This document shows positions 1 to 8,815 of a stretch of DNA of 64,000 nucleotides, piece after piece. The stretch is from Reyranella sp. (GTDB taxonomy: Bacteria > Pseudomonadota > Alphaproteobacteria > Reyranellales > Reyranellaceae): positions 81,302 to 145,301 of the forward strand of contig JAIEOV010000008.1 of NCBI GenBank assembly GCA_019750135.1, read 5' to 3'. Position 1 is the first letter of the stretch, and every line of letters starts with the position of its first letter. The notes under the pieces are model-generated. The model made no database searches. It was given only the letters and a program-made list of their open reading frames with translations, and was not told the DNA's origin. The position numbers and the translations under genes were made by a program.

Positions 1-2
1 TC

Positions 3-1904
3 ACCGCCGCCGACTACGAGCTGATCACCGACGAGAAGGCGCTTGACGAGTGGATCGCCGAGGCGACCAAGGCCGGGACGGTAGCCTTCGACTGCGAGAC
101 CGATGCGCTCGACGCCCAGAACGGCGGTCTGGTCGGCGTGTCGCTCGCCCTGCTCGACGGCCCGTGGGCCAACGTCAACTCGACCAAGCGGCGGGCGGCC
201 TACGTCCCGCTGGGCCATCGCACGCCCGCCGGCGAGGCCCAGGGCGCGCTCGATCTCACCGGCGACGGCGGCGCCAAGGATGCCGGCAGCCTGCTGCCCG
301 GCCAGATCCCGCTCAAGCAGGCGATCGCCAAGCTCAAGCCGCTGCTCGAGGACCCGGCGACCCTCAAGGTCGGCCAGAACATCAAGTACGACATGTGCGT
401 GTTCCGCCAGCACGGCATCGAGGTGGGGCCGGTCGACGACACCATGCTGCTGTCCTTCGTGCTCGATGCCGGCAAGCACAATCACGGCATGGACGACCTG
501 GCCAAGCTCTATCTCGGCCACGACACTATCAAGTTCTCCGACGTGGCGGGCAGCGGCGCCAAGCAGGTGGGCTTCGACAAGGTGCCGATCGACAAGGCGC
601 GCGACTACGCCGCCGAGGATGCCGACGTCACCATGCAGCTGTGGGCGCAGTTCAAGCCAAGGCTGGTCCACGAGCACATGGTCGGCGTCTACGAGACCAT
701 CGAACGGCCCTTGATTCCGGTGCTGCTCGGCATGGAGCAGGCCGGCATCAAGGTCGACGCGCCGCAGCTGCGCAAGCTCTCGTCCGAGTTCGAGAAGCGC
801 ATGCTCGATCTCGAGCAGGAACTGCACAAGCTCGCCGGCCGGCCGTTCAATGTCGGTTCGCCCAAGCAATTGGGGGAGATCCTGTTCGACGAGCAGAAGC
901 TCCCCGGCGGCCGGCGCAACAAGAACGGCTCGTGGGCGACCGACGTCAGCATCCTGGAGGACCTCGCAGCCCAGGGGCATGCGCTGCCCGTCAAGATCAT
1001 GGAGCACCGCCAGATCGCCAAGCTCAAGGGCACCTACACCGACGCCCTGGTGCGCGAGCTCGACGCCAAGACCGGCCGCATCCATACCTCCTATCAGATG
1101 ACCGGCGCAGCGACGGGACGGCTCGCCTCGACCGATCCCAACCTGCAGAACATCCCGGTGCGCACCGAGGAAGGCCGCAAGATCCGCCAAGCCTTCATCG
1201 CCGAGGCCGGCCACAAGCTCCTGTCCGCCGACTACTCGCAGATCGAGCTGCGCCTGCTGGCGCACGTCGCCGACATCGCCTCGCTCAAGGAAGCCTTCGA
1301 GCGCGGCGACGACATCCACGCCATCACCGCCAGCGAGATGTTCGGCGTGCCGGTCAAGGGCATGGACCCGCTGGTGCGGCGGCGCGCCAAGGCGATCAAC
1401 TTCGGCATCATCTACGGCATCTCGGCCTTCGGCCTCGCCAACCAGCTCGGCATCGGCCAGCCCGAGGCGCGCGATTACATCGCCAAGTACTTCCTGCGCT
1501 ATCCCGGCATCCGCGACTACATGGAGCGGACCAAGGACTACGCGCGCAAGAACGGCTACGTGAAGACGCCGTTCGGCCGCAAGATCCACCTGAAATACAT
1601 CAACGAGAAAGCGCAGGGCATGCGCGCCTTCGCCGAGCGCGCGGCGATCAATGCGCCTTTGCAGGGCGGCGCCGCCGACATCATCAAGAAGGCGATGATC
1701 AAGCTGCCGGACGCGCTCAAGGCCGCCAAGCTCAAGGGCCGCATGCTGCTGCAGGTGCACGACGAGCTGCTGTTCGAGGTGCCCGACAAGGAGATCGACA
1801 AGACCAAGGAAGTCACCCGCAAGGTGATGGAGGGCGCCGCCACGCTGTCGGTGCCGCTGGTGGTCGAGACCGGCGTCGGCGACAACTGGGCGGCGGCGCA
1901 TTAG
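3..1904 (+). CDS. polA: DNA polymerase I, C-terminal part (5' end outside window)
   Basis: The reading frame is open from the left edge and encodes the last 633 residues of family A DNA polymerase I, which fills gaps in repair and Okazaki processing. The 5'-nuclease domain lies outside the window. The 3'-5' exonuclease looks intact: Exo I FDCETD (Asp30, Glu32 of the visible part), Exo II GQNIKYD and Exo III YAAED. Polymerase motifs follow in order: motif A DYSQIELRLLA, motif B RRRAKAINFGIIYG and motif C LQVHDELLFE. An internal ATG at 138 would remove Exo I and is not the true start. The next gene begins 3 bases after the stop. Confidence 0.97.
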   Translation, partial: TAADYELITDEKALDEWIAEATKAGTVAFDCETDALDAQNGGLVGVSLALLDGPWANVNSTKRRAAYVPLGHRTPAGEAQGALDLTGDGGAKDAGSLLPGQIPLKQAIAKLKPLLEDPATLKVGQNIKYDMCVFRQHGIEVGPVDDTMLLSFVLDAGKHNHGMDDLAKLYLGHDTIKFSDVAGSGAKQVGFDKVPIDKARDYAAEDADVTMQLWAQFKPRLVHEHMVGVYETIERPLIPVLLGMEQAGIKVDAPQLRKLSSEFEKRMLDLEQELHKLAGRPFNVGSPKQLGEILFDEQKLPGGRRNKNGSWATDVSILEDLAAQGHALPVKIMEHRQIAKLKGTYTDALVRELDAKTGRIHTSYQMTGAATGRLASTDPNLQNIPVRTEEGRKIRQAFIAEAGHKLLSADYSQIELRLLAHVADIASLKEAFERGDDIHAITASEMFGVPVKGMDPLVRRRAKAINFGIIYGISAFGLANQLGIGQPEARDYIAKYFLRYPGIRDYMERTKDYARKNGYVKTPFGRKIHLKYINEKAQGMRAFAERAAINAPLQGGAADIIKKAMIKLPDALKAAKLKGRMLLQVHDELLFEVPDKEIDKTKEVTRKVMEGAATLSVPLVVETGVGDNWAAAH

Positions 1905-1907
1905 GCC

Positions 1908-2636
1908 ATGTGGCAACTCTGGCCGGTTCTTGTCGCCGTCGGGATGGTCGCGACGGCGGCGCAGGCCCAGGACCCGGCGCGGGAATGGGAACTGCCGTCC
2001 AAGGGGCGCCTGCACGGCTCGAAGGCCGTGATCGAGAGCCAGCCCTGCTGCGGGGCGAGCCGCAACGCCCGCGTCATCCATCCCGACACCACGGCGCTGG
2101 CGAAATGGGCCGGCGTGGCGGCGCGTGACGGCCGTACCCTGATGCTGAAGCTCGCCGACAACCGCACGCTCAAGCTCACCGACTGCGACGACCAGAGCGG
2201 CTGCGAGGCGGACGACACGCGCATCCACCGGATGGTCGACTGGTGGCCGCAGCATCGGCTCTACGTCGTCCTGGTCGGCCTCTACGAGGAGAGCGTGGCC
2301 TATCTGGTGTCGGAGCGCGACGGCCGCACCTTCGTCGCCACCGCCCCGCCCCTGCTGTCGCCGTCGGGCCGCCACGCCGTCGCCCTGGTGTCGAACCTGA
2401 TGTCGGGCGTCGATCTCGAGGTCTTCGACTTCAGCCGCAATCCACCGACGGCGACCAAGATCACGACCATGCCCGACTGCAGCGGCGCCGGCCCGAACTC
2501 GTTCCTCCGGCCGATCCCGGTCTGGACCGACGAGACGCACGTGACGTTCGAAGGCGAATCGCCGCTGCCCGAGGACAAGCCCAACACCAAGCAGCTTCTG
2601 CGGGTCGAGGGCGGCAAGGGCCAATGGCAATGCTGA
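1908..2636 (+). CDS. Secreted protein of unknown function (tandem paralog 1)
   Basis: This 242-residue protein has a clear Sec signal peptide ending near AQAQ, so it is probably periplasmic or secreted. I do not recognise the family. Visible features are a QPCC motif shortly after the signal peptide, TDCDDQSGCE, WWPQHRLYVVLVGLYEE, a SERDGRT turn, LSPSGRHAVAL and a terminal Cys; the conserved cysteines suggest disulfides. It is closely related to the next gene, so the two are a tandem duplication. It starts 3 bases after polA and could be co-transcribed with it. The LSPSGR...SNLM pattern is reminiscent of beta-propeller blades, but that is inference only. Confidence 0.85.
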   Translation: MWQLWPVLVAVGMVATAAQAQDPAREWELPSKGRLHGSKAVIESQPCCGASRNARVIHPDTTALAKWAGVAARDGRTLMLKLADNRTLKLTDCDDQSGCEADDTRIHRMVDWWPQHRLYVVLVGLYEESVAYLVSERDGRTFVATAPPLLSPSGRHAVALVSNLMSGVDLEVFDFSRNPPTATKITTMPDCSGAGPNSFLRPIPVWTDETHVTFEGESPLPEDKPNTKQLLRVEGGKGQWQC

Positions 2637-2656
2637 GAGCGAAGGAGAGACGAGCG

Positions 2657-3403
2657 ATGAGGATGTTCCGCGGTGCTGCGGCCTTGGCTACCGTCGTCGT
2701 TGTCTTCGCCGCACCATCCTACGCCCAGACGGACAAGCAGAACGAGCGCACGGCCCTGCCCTCCAAGGGCCTGCTGTGGGGCTCGAAGATGACCGTCGAG
2801 GCCCAGCCCTGCTGCGCGCCCATTCCGGGAGCGAAGCCTGTCGATCGGTCGGATGCGACGGTGGTATCCAAGGTGCCCGACCGTGCCGCGCGCGACGGTC
2901 CTATCCTTCGACTGAAGCTGCAGGATGGGCGGACGCTGAAGATCACCGACTGCAACGACGTAACCGCCTGCGAGGCCGAGCGCTTTCGCGTCCACCGCCT
3001 GGCGGCGTGGTGGCCCAACCAGCATCTCTACGTCGTGAATGTCGGGCTCTACGAGGACGGCATGGCCTACCTGATCTCGGAACGCGATGGACGCACGACG
3101 CGGGTGACGGCGGTGCCGGTGCTGTCGCCGTCGGGGCGCCGCGCCGTCGCCCTGACCTCCAACCTGATGGCGGGTGTCGAGCTCAACCTCATCGACCTTG
3201 GCACCGATCCACCGACCGTGCTCGAGGTCACCGAGATGCCGGCGTGCACCGGCGCGGATGCCAATTCTTTCCTGCGACCGAAGCCCGTCTGGGTCGACGA
3301 CTCGCAGGTGCGTTTCGAGGGCGTGTCGCCGCAGCCCGGGGACAAGCCCAACACCAAGCAGCTTCTGCGGCTGGGTGCCGGTTCACCGAAATGGGAATGC
3401 TGA
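2657..3403 (+). CDS. Secreted protein of unknown function (tandem paralog 2)
   Basis: This 248-residue paralog of the preceding gene shares the LPSKG.L.GSK, QPCC, TDC, WWP..LYVV.VGLYE, SERDGRT, LSPSGR.AVAL.SNLM and DKPNTKQLLR blocks and also ends in Cys. ATG 2657 was chosen because it follows an AGGAGA ribosome site and opens a good signal peptide (MRMFRGAAALATVVVVFAAPSYAQ, quoted only as its start and AQ end: MRMFRG...SYAQ). The frame extends upstream inside paralog 1, but that stretch has no secretion signal. Function is unknown. The duplicate has diverged in charge between the blocks, so the copies may have different ligands. Confidence 0.85.
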   Translation: MRMFRGAAALATVVVVFAAPSYAQTDKQNERTALPSKGLLWGSKMTVEAQPCCAPIPGAKPVDRSDATVVSKVPDRAARDGPILRLKLQDGRTLKITDCNDVTACEAERFRVHRLAAWWPNQHLYVVNVGLYEDGMAYLISERDGRTTRVTAVPVLSPSGRRAVALTSNLMAGVELNLIDLGTDPPTVLEVTEMPACTGADANSFLRPKPVWVDDSQVRFEGVSPQPGDKPNTKQLLRLGAGSPKWEC

Positions 3404-3419
3404 AAGGGGAAGACGAGTC

Positions 3420-4037
3420 ATGAAGATCTGGGGTCGCGCCAATTCGATCAACGTCCAGAAGGTGCTGTGGGCCGCCCACGAGTGCGGTATCGCCCACGAG
3501 CGCACCGATGTCGGCGGCGCCTTCGGCGGCAACGACCAGAAATGGTACCTCGACATGAATCCCAACGGCGTCGTGCCGACCATCAACGATGGCGGGCACG
3601 TGATCTGGGAGAGCAACTCGGCGGTGCGCTATCTCTCGGCCAAGTATGCCGCGGGCACCCTGTGGCCCAACGATCCCGGGCAGCGCAGCGACGCCGATCG
3701 CTGGATGGACTGGCAGCTCAGCACGATCTCCGAGCCGATGCGCATCTGCTTCTGGGGCCTGATCCGCACGCCGCCGGAGAAGCGCGACATGGCGGCGATC
3801 AAGAAAGGCGCTGAGGAAGCCGGCCGCCTGTTCGGTCGGCTCGACGGCTGGCTGGAGGGCCGCAAGTATGTCGGCGGGCAGCACTTCACCATGGGCGACA
3901 TCCCGGTCGGCTGCTTCGTCTATCGCTGGTACGCGCTCGACATCGAGCGCCCGGACCTCAAGAACGTGCGCGCCTGGTACGAGCGGCTCACCACCCGCCC
4001 GGCCTACGCCAAGCACATCATGATCAAGCTGACTTAG
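3420..4037 (+). CDS. Glutathione S-transferase family protein
   Basis: This 205-residue protein has the two-domain cytosolic GST layout. The N-terminal thioredoxin-like half has the NVQKVLWAAHE helix, the cis-Pro loop NGVVPTI and the glutathione-contact ESNSAVRYL. The helical C-terminal half contains the hydrophobic-staple/N-cap region FTMGDIPVGCFVYRW. Such enzymes conjugate or reduce electrophiles with glutathione in the cytosol; the substrate cannot be read from sequence. ATG 3420 lies 16 bases after the preceding gene and follows a GGGGAAG ribosome site. An upstream in-frame extension overlaps the paralog and is not credible. Confidence 0.9.
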   Translation: MKIWGRANSINVQKVLWAAHECGIAHERTDVGGAFGGNDQKWYLDMNPNGVVPTINDGGHVIWESNSAVRYLSAKYAAGTLWPNDPGQRSDADRWMDWQLSTISEPMRICFWGLIRTPPEKRDMAAIKKGAEEAGRLFGRLDGWLEGRKYVGGQHFTMGDIPVGCFVYRWYALDIERPDLKNVRAWYERLTTRPAYAKHIMIKLT

Positions 4038-4049
4038 CGAAGCGCCTCA

Positions 4050-4164
4050 TTGCCGGGAGAGCGCCACTCCGGTGGCGCGTCTTTGTGGATCACACAGCCC
4101 ATGAGCGCCACTGGAGTGGCGCTCTCCCGGCAAAGACTATGAGCGGACCTGGAAGGTCCGCGCT
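4050..4164. repeat. Intergenic palindrome cluster (GGA-loop hairpin family)
   Basis: Perfect 21-base arms at 4050-4070 and 4113-4133 are inverted repeats of each other. Each arm also sits in a local hairpin: GCGCCAC/GTGGCGC at 4061-4078 and GAGCGCCACT/AGTGGCGCTC at 4103-4124. A third hairpin, GCGGACCT-gga-AGGTCCGC, lies at 4143-4161. It lies between convergent genes and could terminate both transcripts. Related hairpins with different stems but the same GGA/TCC loop occur near 14080 and 48210. Confidence 0.8.
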
Positions 4165-4169
4165 CCAGA

Positions 4170-4499
4170 CTACTGCCGCTTGGGCAGGTTCTTCTGCTCA
4201 GCGAGGATCGCGCGGTCGATCACGGTGAACAGGTAGGCGTCCGGCGCCAGGGTGCAGCCGCCGCGCACCAGATGGGCGAGCTGGGCACCCATCGGACCGT
4301 CGGGAACGGTCACGCCGCGATAGCGGGCCGCATGCTCGGCCAGGTACACCGCCAACGCCTTGCGCGCCTCGGGATTCATCGCGTGCGCTTCCTTGCACGT
4401 GATGTAGGCGGCCTGGTCGAAGTTGAGCGGCTGGGCGACTGCCACACCCGATACCATCAGCGCCGCACCGAGACCGGCGGCAACGAACGAGAGTTTCAT
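4170..4499 (-). CDS. HdeA/HdeB-like small periplasmic protein
   Basis: This 109-residue protein has a signal peptide (MKLSFVAAGLG...VAVAQ) and a small helical domain with two cysteines, in ITCKEAHAM and VRGGCTLAPDA. That spacing and pattern resemble HdeA/HdeB acid-stress chaperones, where the two cysteines form one disulfide. The assignment rests on pattern and size, not a firm match. ATG 4499 follows a GGGGGAG ribosome site; the in-frame ATG six codons upstream has none as good. It is the last gene of a minus-strand envelope operon, 14 bases after the glycine-zipper lipoprotein. Confidence 0.7.
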   Translation of the reverse strand: MKLSFVAAGLGAALMVSGVAVAQPLNFDQAAYITCKEAHAMNPEARKALAVYLAEHAARYRGVTVPDGPMGAQLAHLVRGGCTLAPDAYLFTVIDRAILAEQKNLPKRQ

Positions 4500-4513
4500 G
4501 GTGCTCCCCCTGC

Positions 4514-4732
4514 TCACCTGTTGTTCTCGATGGCGCTGCCGGTGATGTAGCCGGCGGCGCCGCCGATCAAGCCGGCGCCGACCACCGCCCCGAAGCTGCC
4601 GCCCGCCACGGCCGCAATGCCGGTGCCGAGGGCCGCGCCCGTCAACGCGCCCTTCTGGCTCGTCGTCATGTTCTCGCAGCCGCCCAGGAAACCGGCGACG
4701 ACGAGGAATGCGAGGACTTTCGTTTTGACCAT
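4514..4732 (-). CDS. Glycine-zipper lipoprotein
   Basis: This 72-residue protein has a lipoprotein signal with lipobox LGGC (Cys around residue 19). The rest is a glycine/alanine-rich helical hairpin (GALTGAALGTGIAAVAGG, then GAVVGAGLIGGAAG) typical of glycine-zipper membrane-associated lipoproteins of the OsmB/YMGG type. It is expected to be lipidated and to sit at the inner face of the outer membrane. It lies 26 bases after the DUF2950 gene and 14 bases before the HdeA-like gene on the same strand, supporting an envelope-stress role for the set. Confidence 0.8.
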   Translation of the reverse strand: MVKTKVLAFLVVAGFLGGCENMTTSQKGALTGAALGTGIAAVAGGSFGAVVGAGLIGGAAGYITGSAIENNR

Positions 4733-4758
4733 GGTCTTCTCCCGCTTGTTCGCCTCCC

Positions 4759-5676
4759 TCAGGGAGGCGTCATGTCCGCCTTCACCCAGCCCTTGTCCGG
4801 ATTGAAGGATGCAATCGCGCCCGCCTTTTCAGCCGTCTGCGGACCGAGGTCCTGCTGATAGACGACGCCGTCCTGGTTGACGATGAAGGTCATCACGCCC
4901 GTGTCGCCGTAGCGCACCGGCCAGGCGATCACGCCGAAACCGCCGATCATGCGGCCGTTCACGAGGTAGTCGCGCTTGCCGCCGGTCGCTGCCGCCCCTT
5001 GCGAATAGAGCAGGCGGAAATAGTAGCCGTAGTGGCCATCGGGCGCCTGGCCGTCGGCCTGCGCCTTGGCGACCGCCGGCCCCAGCGGGCTCTGCGGCTC
5101 GCCGGGCTTGGCATCCCAGTAGAGTCCGTCCTTCTTGCCGGGCGAGCTCAGCAGGCGGCGTGCATAGACCGGCGCGCCGGTCTTCATCGGATCCTCGGCC
5201 GCGTAGTCGGACTGCGCGTCGACGATGGCGAGAAGGGTCTGGATGACCGCCGCCTCGTCATGGCCGATGCGGCGGAACACCATCTCCTTCAGCCCGGCGG
5301 CGACGTCGAAGCGCCATTCCGCGCCGTCCTTGGTCAGCGGAATGGGCAAGGTCCAGCCGGCCTTGCCGACCTCGATCTGGGCCTTGGCGTCGCCCGACAT
5401 GATGATCTTGTGGCTCTCGTCCCACGCCGTGAGGAAGATGCCGCGGCGGCGCTGCACGTCGTTGTCGGTGCCGGGGACGAACTCGCGCCAGTTGGCGCCC
5501 CACATCGCCCCGATCGCCTGCCGGTCGTTCTTGCGCACCGCCTCGGCGAGCGCGTTGGCGGCCGCATCGGGCGTCGGGAAGCCCTGCAGCTTGGTCGCCT
5601 GCTGGGCCAGCGCGCCGGCGGCCAGGCCGAGAGAGAGGGCAGCGGCCAGCAGGCCGCGCCGGAACATCGCGCTCAT
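4759..5676 (-). CDS. DUF2950 family exported protein
   Basis: This 305-residue exported protein has a signal peptide ending at ALAQ. Recognisable DUF2950 features are the FPTPDAAANALAEAVRKND start, GYYFRLLYSQG, YLVNGRMIGGFGVIAWPVRYGDTGVMTFIVNQDGVVYQQDLG and the closing GWVKAD. Biochemical function is unknown; the family is regularly found beside DUF3300. ATG 5676 was chosen because it overlaps the stop of the upstream DUF3300 gene in an ATGA junction, implying translational coupling. ATG 5667 is possible. Confidence 0.85.
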   Translation of the reverse strand: MSAMFRRGLLAAALSLGLAAGALAQQATKLQGFPTPDAAANALAEAVRKNDRQAIGAMWGANWREFVPGTDNDVQRRRGIFLTAWDESHKIIMSGDAKAQIEVGKAGWTLPIPLTKDGAEWRFDVAAGLKEMVFRRIGHDEAAVIQTLLAIVDAQSDYAAEDPMKTGAPVYARRLLSSPGKKDGLYWDAKPGEPQSPLGPAVAKAQADGQAPDGHYGYYFRLLYSQGAAATGGKRDYLVNGRMIGGFGVIAWPVRYGDTGVMTFIVNQDGVVYQQDLGPQTAEKAGAIASFNPDKGWVKADMTPP

Positions 5677-6860
5677 CGCCGGAACCCTCCGCCACGCTCG
5701 AAGCCGCCACCGCCGCCGCCGAAACCGCCACGGTCGAAGCTGCGATCGCCCCACGACGAACGGCCGCGGTCGTAGTCGCGGTTGACCTGCCCGCCGCGAT
5801 CGACGCCGTCGAAGGCGCTGCTGCGGTTTTCGCCGCCACGCTGCTGAGTGTTGCGGTTCGCCTGCTCGCGGTTGGTCGTGGCCTGCTCGCGGTTCGTCGC
5901 CGCCTGCTCACGATTGGTGGCAGCCTGCGAACGATTGGTGCCGTCGAGCTGGCCGCGGAACTGCTCGCGCTGCTGGGCGCCCGGCCGCGTCTGGTTGTAG
6001 CGCTCGCGCTCGGCCTGGGTGCGGTAGGGCACGCCATCGCGATGCGCCGGATCGTGCGCCCATTGGCCGTCGCGATAGCGGTTGGCATCGAAGTTGTTGG
6101 CGCTGATCGAGGTCGCGCGGTTGACGTTGACGGTGGTGTAGCTGGCGCCCCAGGCACCGCCGGCATAGCCCCAGTGCCAGCCGCCGAACATCGCCGCCCC
6201 GGCCGCGACACCCAGCCCGAACATCATGCCGGTCATCAACGCCGCGCCGTAGTTGGGCGGCGGCGGGTAGTAGACCGGCGGATAGGCCGGATAAGGCCAC
6301 GGCCCGTAGGCCCAGGTCGGATTATAGTACGGCACGTAGATGACTTCGGGATTGGCCGGCTCGATGACGATGGCGCTGTTGGATCCGGAGGTCTGCGTCG
6401 TGACCTTCTGCTGCGGCGTCGTCTTGAGGTTGCCGGCCGCGGCGGCCTTGGCGCGCAGCCGCTGGATGGAATCGGCCACGTCCTTCTGCTGGCCGATCAT
6501 CGCGTCGCCGAGCTTCTGGGTCCAATCGAGGTTGTTGTTCATCATCGACAGGACCTGCGGGAAGGCGACCAGCGACTTCACGCTGACGTCCCAGCTCTTG
6601 TCCTTGACCGCGGCGACCGCGGCATCGCCCTTGAGGTTGGGATTGGCCTGCGTCCAGCGCGTCGCTTCGACCACCTCCAGGGGATAGGTCGCCGCCATCA
6701 GGGTCTGCGACAGCAGGGCGTCGGGGTAGAGCGCGATCGGCGCCAGCATCTGGTCGAGTTGCTCGGGCGAGAAGGGCTTCTTTGAGTCCTGCGCCCAAAG
6801 CGCGGCCGGGCCCAGCGTCAGGGCCAGAGCCGACATGCCCAGCAGATGACGCCGTTTCAT
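5673..6860 (-). CDS. DUF3300 family exported protein
   Basis: This 395-residue protein has a signal peptide (MKRRHLLGMSALALTLG, cleavage near WAQ). The DUF3300 core follows: PFSPEQLDQMLAPIALYPD, LLSQTLMAATYPLEVVEA and the aromatic PEVIYVPYYNP segment, then a glycine-rich hydrophobic stretch that may associate with membrane. The C-terminal third has four tandem TNREQAA-type heptads encoded by 21-base repeats, ending in an Arg/Gly-rich tail (GGFGGGGGGFERGGGF). ATG 6860 opens the signal peptide; the upstream in-frame ATG adds a non-signal leader. First gene of the envelope operon; function unknown. Confidence 0.87.
   Translation of the reverse strand: MKRRHLLGMSALALTLGPAALWAQDSKKPFSPEQLDQMLAPIALYPDALLSQTLMAATYPLEVVEATRWTQANPNLKGDAAVAAVKDKSWDVSVKSLVAFPQVLSMMNNNLDWTQKLGDAMIGQQKDVADSIQRLRAKAAAAGNLKTTPQQKVTTQTSGSNSAIVIEPANPEVIYVPYYNPTWAYGPWPYPAYPPVYYPPPPNYGAALMTGMMFGLGVAAGAAMFGGWHWGYAGGAWGASYTTVNVNRATSISANNFDANRYRDGQWAHDPAHRDGVPYRTQAERERYNQTRPGAQQREQFRGQLDGTNRSQAATNREQAATNREQATTNREQANRNTQQRGGENRSSAFDGVDRGGQVNRDYDRGRSSWGDRSFDRGGFGGGGGGFERGGGFRR
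5860..5943 (-). repeat. Four tandem 21-base repeats inside the DUF3300 gene
   Basis: Four adjacent 21-base units (5860-5880, 5881-5901, 5902-5922, 5923-5943) encode repeats of the type TNREQAA. The units differ mainly at silent or conservative positions, so the heptad appears maintained by selection. Copy number could vary by slippage without breaking frame. Confidence 0.8.
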
Positions 6861-6931
6861 GGTTCGCCTTTGTTTAGTGCTCGATGACGTTGCCACACAC
6901 TAGCGGTAGAGGATGCGTCCCGTCCAGCGCA

Positions 6932-8773
6932 TCACGCCAGGCGATAGACCTCGACCGGATCGTCGTGGCCTTTGACCATCCTTTTCTCCGGCTTGAGCGA
7001 CCCGAGGCCGAGCGCATCGTGGTCGCGGACGGCGCCTACGGTGCTGCCGCTGGCCAGCACGACGATATCCTCGCCCTCCTTCATGAACTCCTTGCCGAGC
7101 TGCTCGAAGCGCTGCGCCACGTTCACGGTGTCGCCGACCACGGTGAAGTTCACGCGGCCCGGCGCCCCGATATTGCCGACCACCACCGGGCCTGAGTGGA
7201 GCCCGATGCGCACGCGGATCGGCGGCTGGCCGGCGGCGCGGCGCATGGCGTTGTCCTCGGCGATGACGCGGGCAATGGCCAGGGCAGCCCGCACCGCGTG
7301 GTCGGCATGGTCCTCCATGCGCGACAGCCCGCCCCATACCGCCATCACGGCGTCGCCGATGTACTTGTCGATCACCCCCTGCTCATGGTCGATGCAGGCA
7401 CCGAGCAGGGCGAAGTGATGGTTCAGAAGCTCGGCGGTCTGCTGCTCGGGCAGGTCCTCGGCCTGCGGCGTGAATTCGACGATGTCGCTGAACATCACCG
7501 TGACGTTGCGGCGGCGCGAGCGCACGGCGTCCTCGCCGAGTTCCATCAACCGGAAGACCAGGCGGTGCGGCACGTAGGCGCCGAACCATTTGAGCGCGCC
7601 GCGCGCCTTGTCGAGGCTGTGACCGGCATCGTCGATCTCGCGCAGGCGTGAGCTGCGATGGAACGGCTGGTCGAACTCCAGGCGCTCGATCGACTCGGCC
7701 GCCGAGGTGATGGTGCGGATCGAGCGCGCCATGGACAGCCCGATCAGCAACGCCAGCAGCGCGGCGCCTCCAAGAGTCGCGGCGCCGACGATGGCGCCGT
7801 TGACCAGCCGGTCGACGTCGGTGTTGGCCTCCTCCAGCGGAAGGTACTGTCCGACCAGCCAGGGCTCGGGGCTGTAGCCTTCGAGCTTGCGGTAGACGAA
7901 CACCCAGCGTCGGCCCTCGGCCTCGATGACATGGCCGACATCGCCGAGGCTGCGCCCGAGCAGCGGGGTGCGGACGGGCGTCGACCAGATCCGCGCAAGC
8001 ACGGGATCGTCGACTTCCTTGATGGTCGGCAATTCGCGCTCGGCGGTGAGGCCGAGACCACTCGGATCGACCAGGCGACGATGCGCCAGCACGCGATCGT
8101 GGCCGACCAGGATGAAATAGCGGTCCTCGCTCTCATGGCTTGCCTCGCCGATCAGCACCGACAGGTCGCCGAGCGCCACCGTGGCCACCAGGCCGCCGAT
8201 GAAGGCGTCGTCGATGCGCCGGATCGGCGTCCGCACGTTGAGCACCGGCTGCTTGAGGGCGTCGTCCCAGAACAGCGCGCCCCAGAAGGTGGTGCGCGCG
8301 GTCTGCAGTTGGCGGAAGCGCTCCAGGCCACGCGGCAGGTCTGTGAGCGAGACGGTGTCGCGGATCACCTGGCCGCCGTGGCGCCGGCTTACGCGGACCA
8401 ATTTGAGGTCGAAGGTGACGAAGGCTGCCGTGGAGATCGCCGGCACCTGGGTCATCATCACCCACAGCGCCTCGCGCATGTCGGTCGCCGAGCTGATATC
8501 GAGGCGGCCGCTGCCGGCGAGCGCGGCCACCATCTGCAGGCGATCGGTGACGGCATCGAGCTTGATCTTGATCGATGCAACCTGGGCATCGACGACGCGG
8601 CCCGCCCGGTCGAGCACGAACTTCTCGGCCGTGTTGGTGGCGCCCGCCAAGACCACGATGTAGGCGATGCCCGAGATCAGCGACAGCGAGATGAAGGCAA
8701 GCGCCAGCGCTGCGATGAGAGGCAGGCGCACGCGCGGTCTCGCGACGGAGCCATTGGAGGTCACGGTGGTCAC
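6932..8773 (-). CDS. Membrane adenylate/guanylate cyclase with extracytoplasmic sensor and HAMP
   Basis: A class III nucleotide cyclase of about 613 residues. Order: TM1 (LIAALALAFISLSLISGIAYIVVLAG), a periplasmic sensor of roughly 270 residues of Cache/CHASE type, TM2 (GAATLGGAALLALLIGL), HAMP, then the catalytic domain. Both metal Asp positions are present (FSDIVEFT and GDAVMAVWG), with the base-recognition Lys in DKYIGDAVMA and the transition-state Asn/Arg in VNVAQRF. It should make cAMP (less likely cGMP) in response to a periplasmic cue. Start is uncertain: the frame reaches ATG 8845, but its first codons overlap a hairpin repeat at 8816-8836, so GTG 8773 or 8764 is more likely. Confidence 0.85.
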   Translation of the reverse strand: MTTVTSNGSVARPRVRLPLIAALALAFISLSLISGIAYIVVLAGATNTAEKFVLDRAGRVVDAQVASIKIKLDAVTDRLQMVAALAGSGRLDISSATDMREALWVMMTQVPAISTAAFVTFDLKLVRVSRRHGGQVIRDTVSLTDLPRGLERFRQLQTARTTFWGALFWDDALKQPVLNVRTPIRRIDDAFIGGLVATVALGDLSVLIGEASHESEDRYFILVGHDRVLAHRRLVDPSGLGLTAERELPTIKEVDDPVLARIWSTPVRTPLLGRSLGDVGHVIEAEGRRWVFVYRKLEGYSPEPWLVGQYLPLEEANTDVDRLVNGAIVGAATLGGAALLALLIGLSMARSIRTITSAAESIERLEFDQPFHRSSRLREIDDAGHSLDKARGALKWFGAYVPHRLVFRLMELGEDAVRSRRRNVTVMFSDIVEFTPQAEDLPEQQTAELLNHHFALLGACIDHEQGVIDKYIGDAVMAVWGGLSRMEDHADHAVRAALAIARVIAEDNAMRRAAGQPPIRVRIGLHSGPVVVGNIGAPGRVNFTVVGDTVNVAQRFEQLGKEFMKEGEDIVVLASGSTVGAVRDHDALGLGSLKPEKRMVKGHDDPVEVYRLA

Positions 8774-8815
8774 GTCCGAAACATCATACGTCGTTCCGGC
8801 TGTGGGTTCCCCTCC

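Noticed and set aside
50..2128. Plus-strand frame of 692 codons over polA
   Set aside because: The polA frame carries all exonuclease and polymerase motifs; this overlapping frame carries none.
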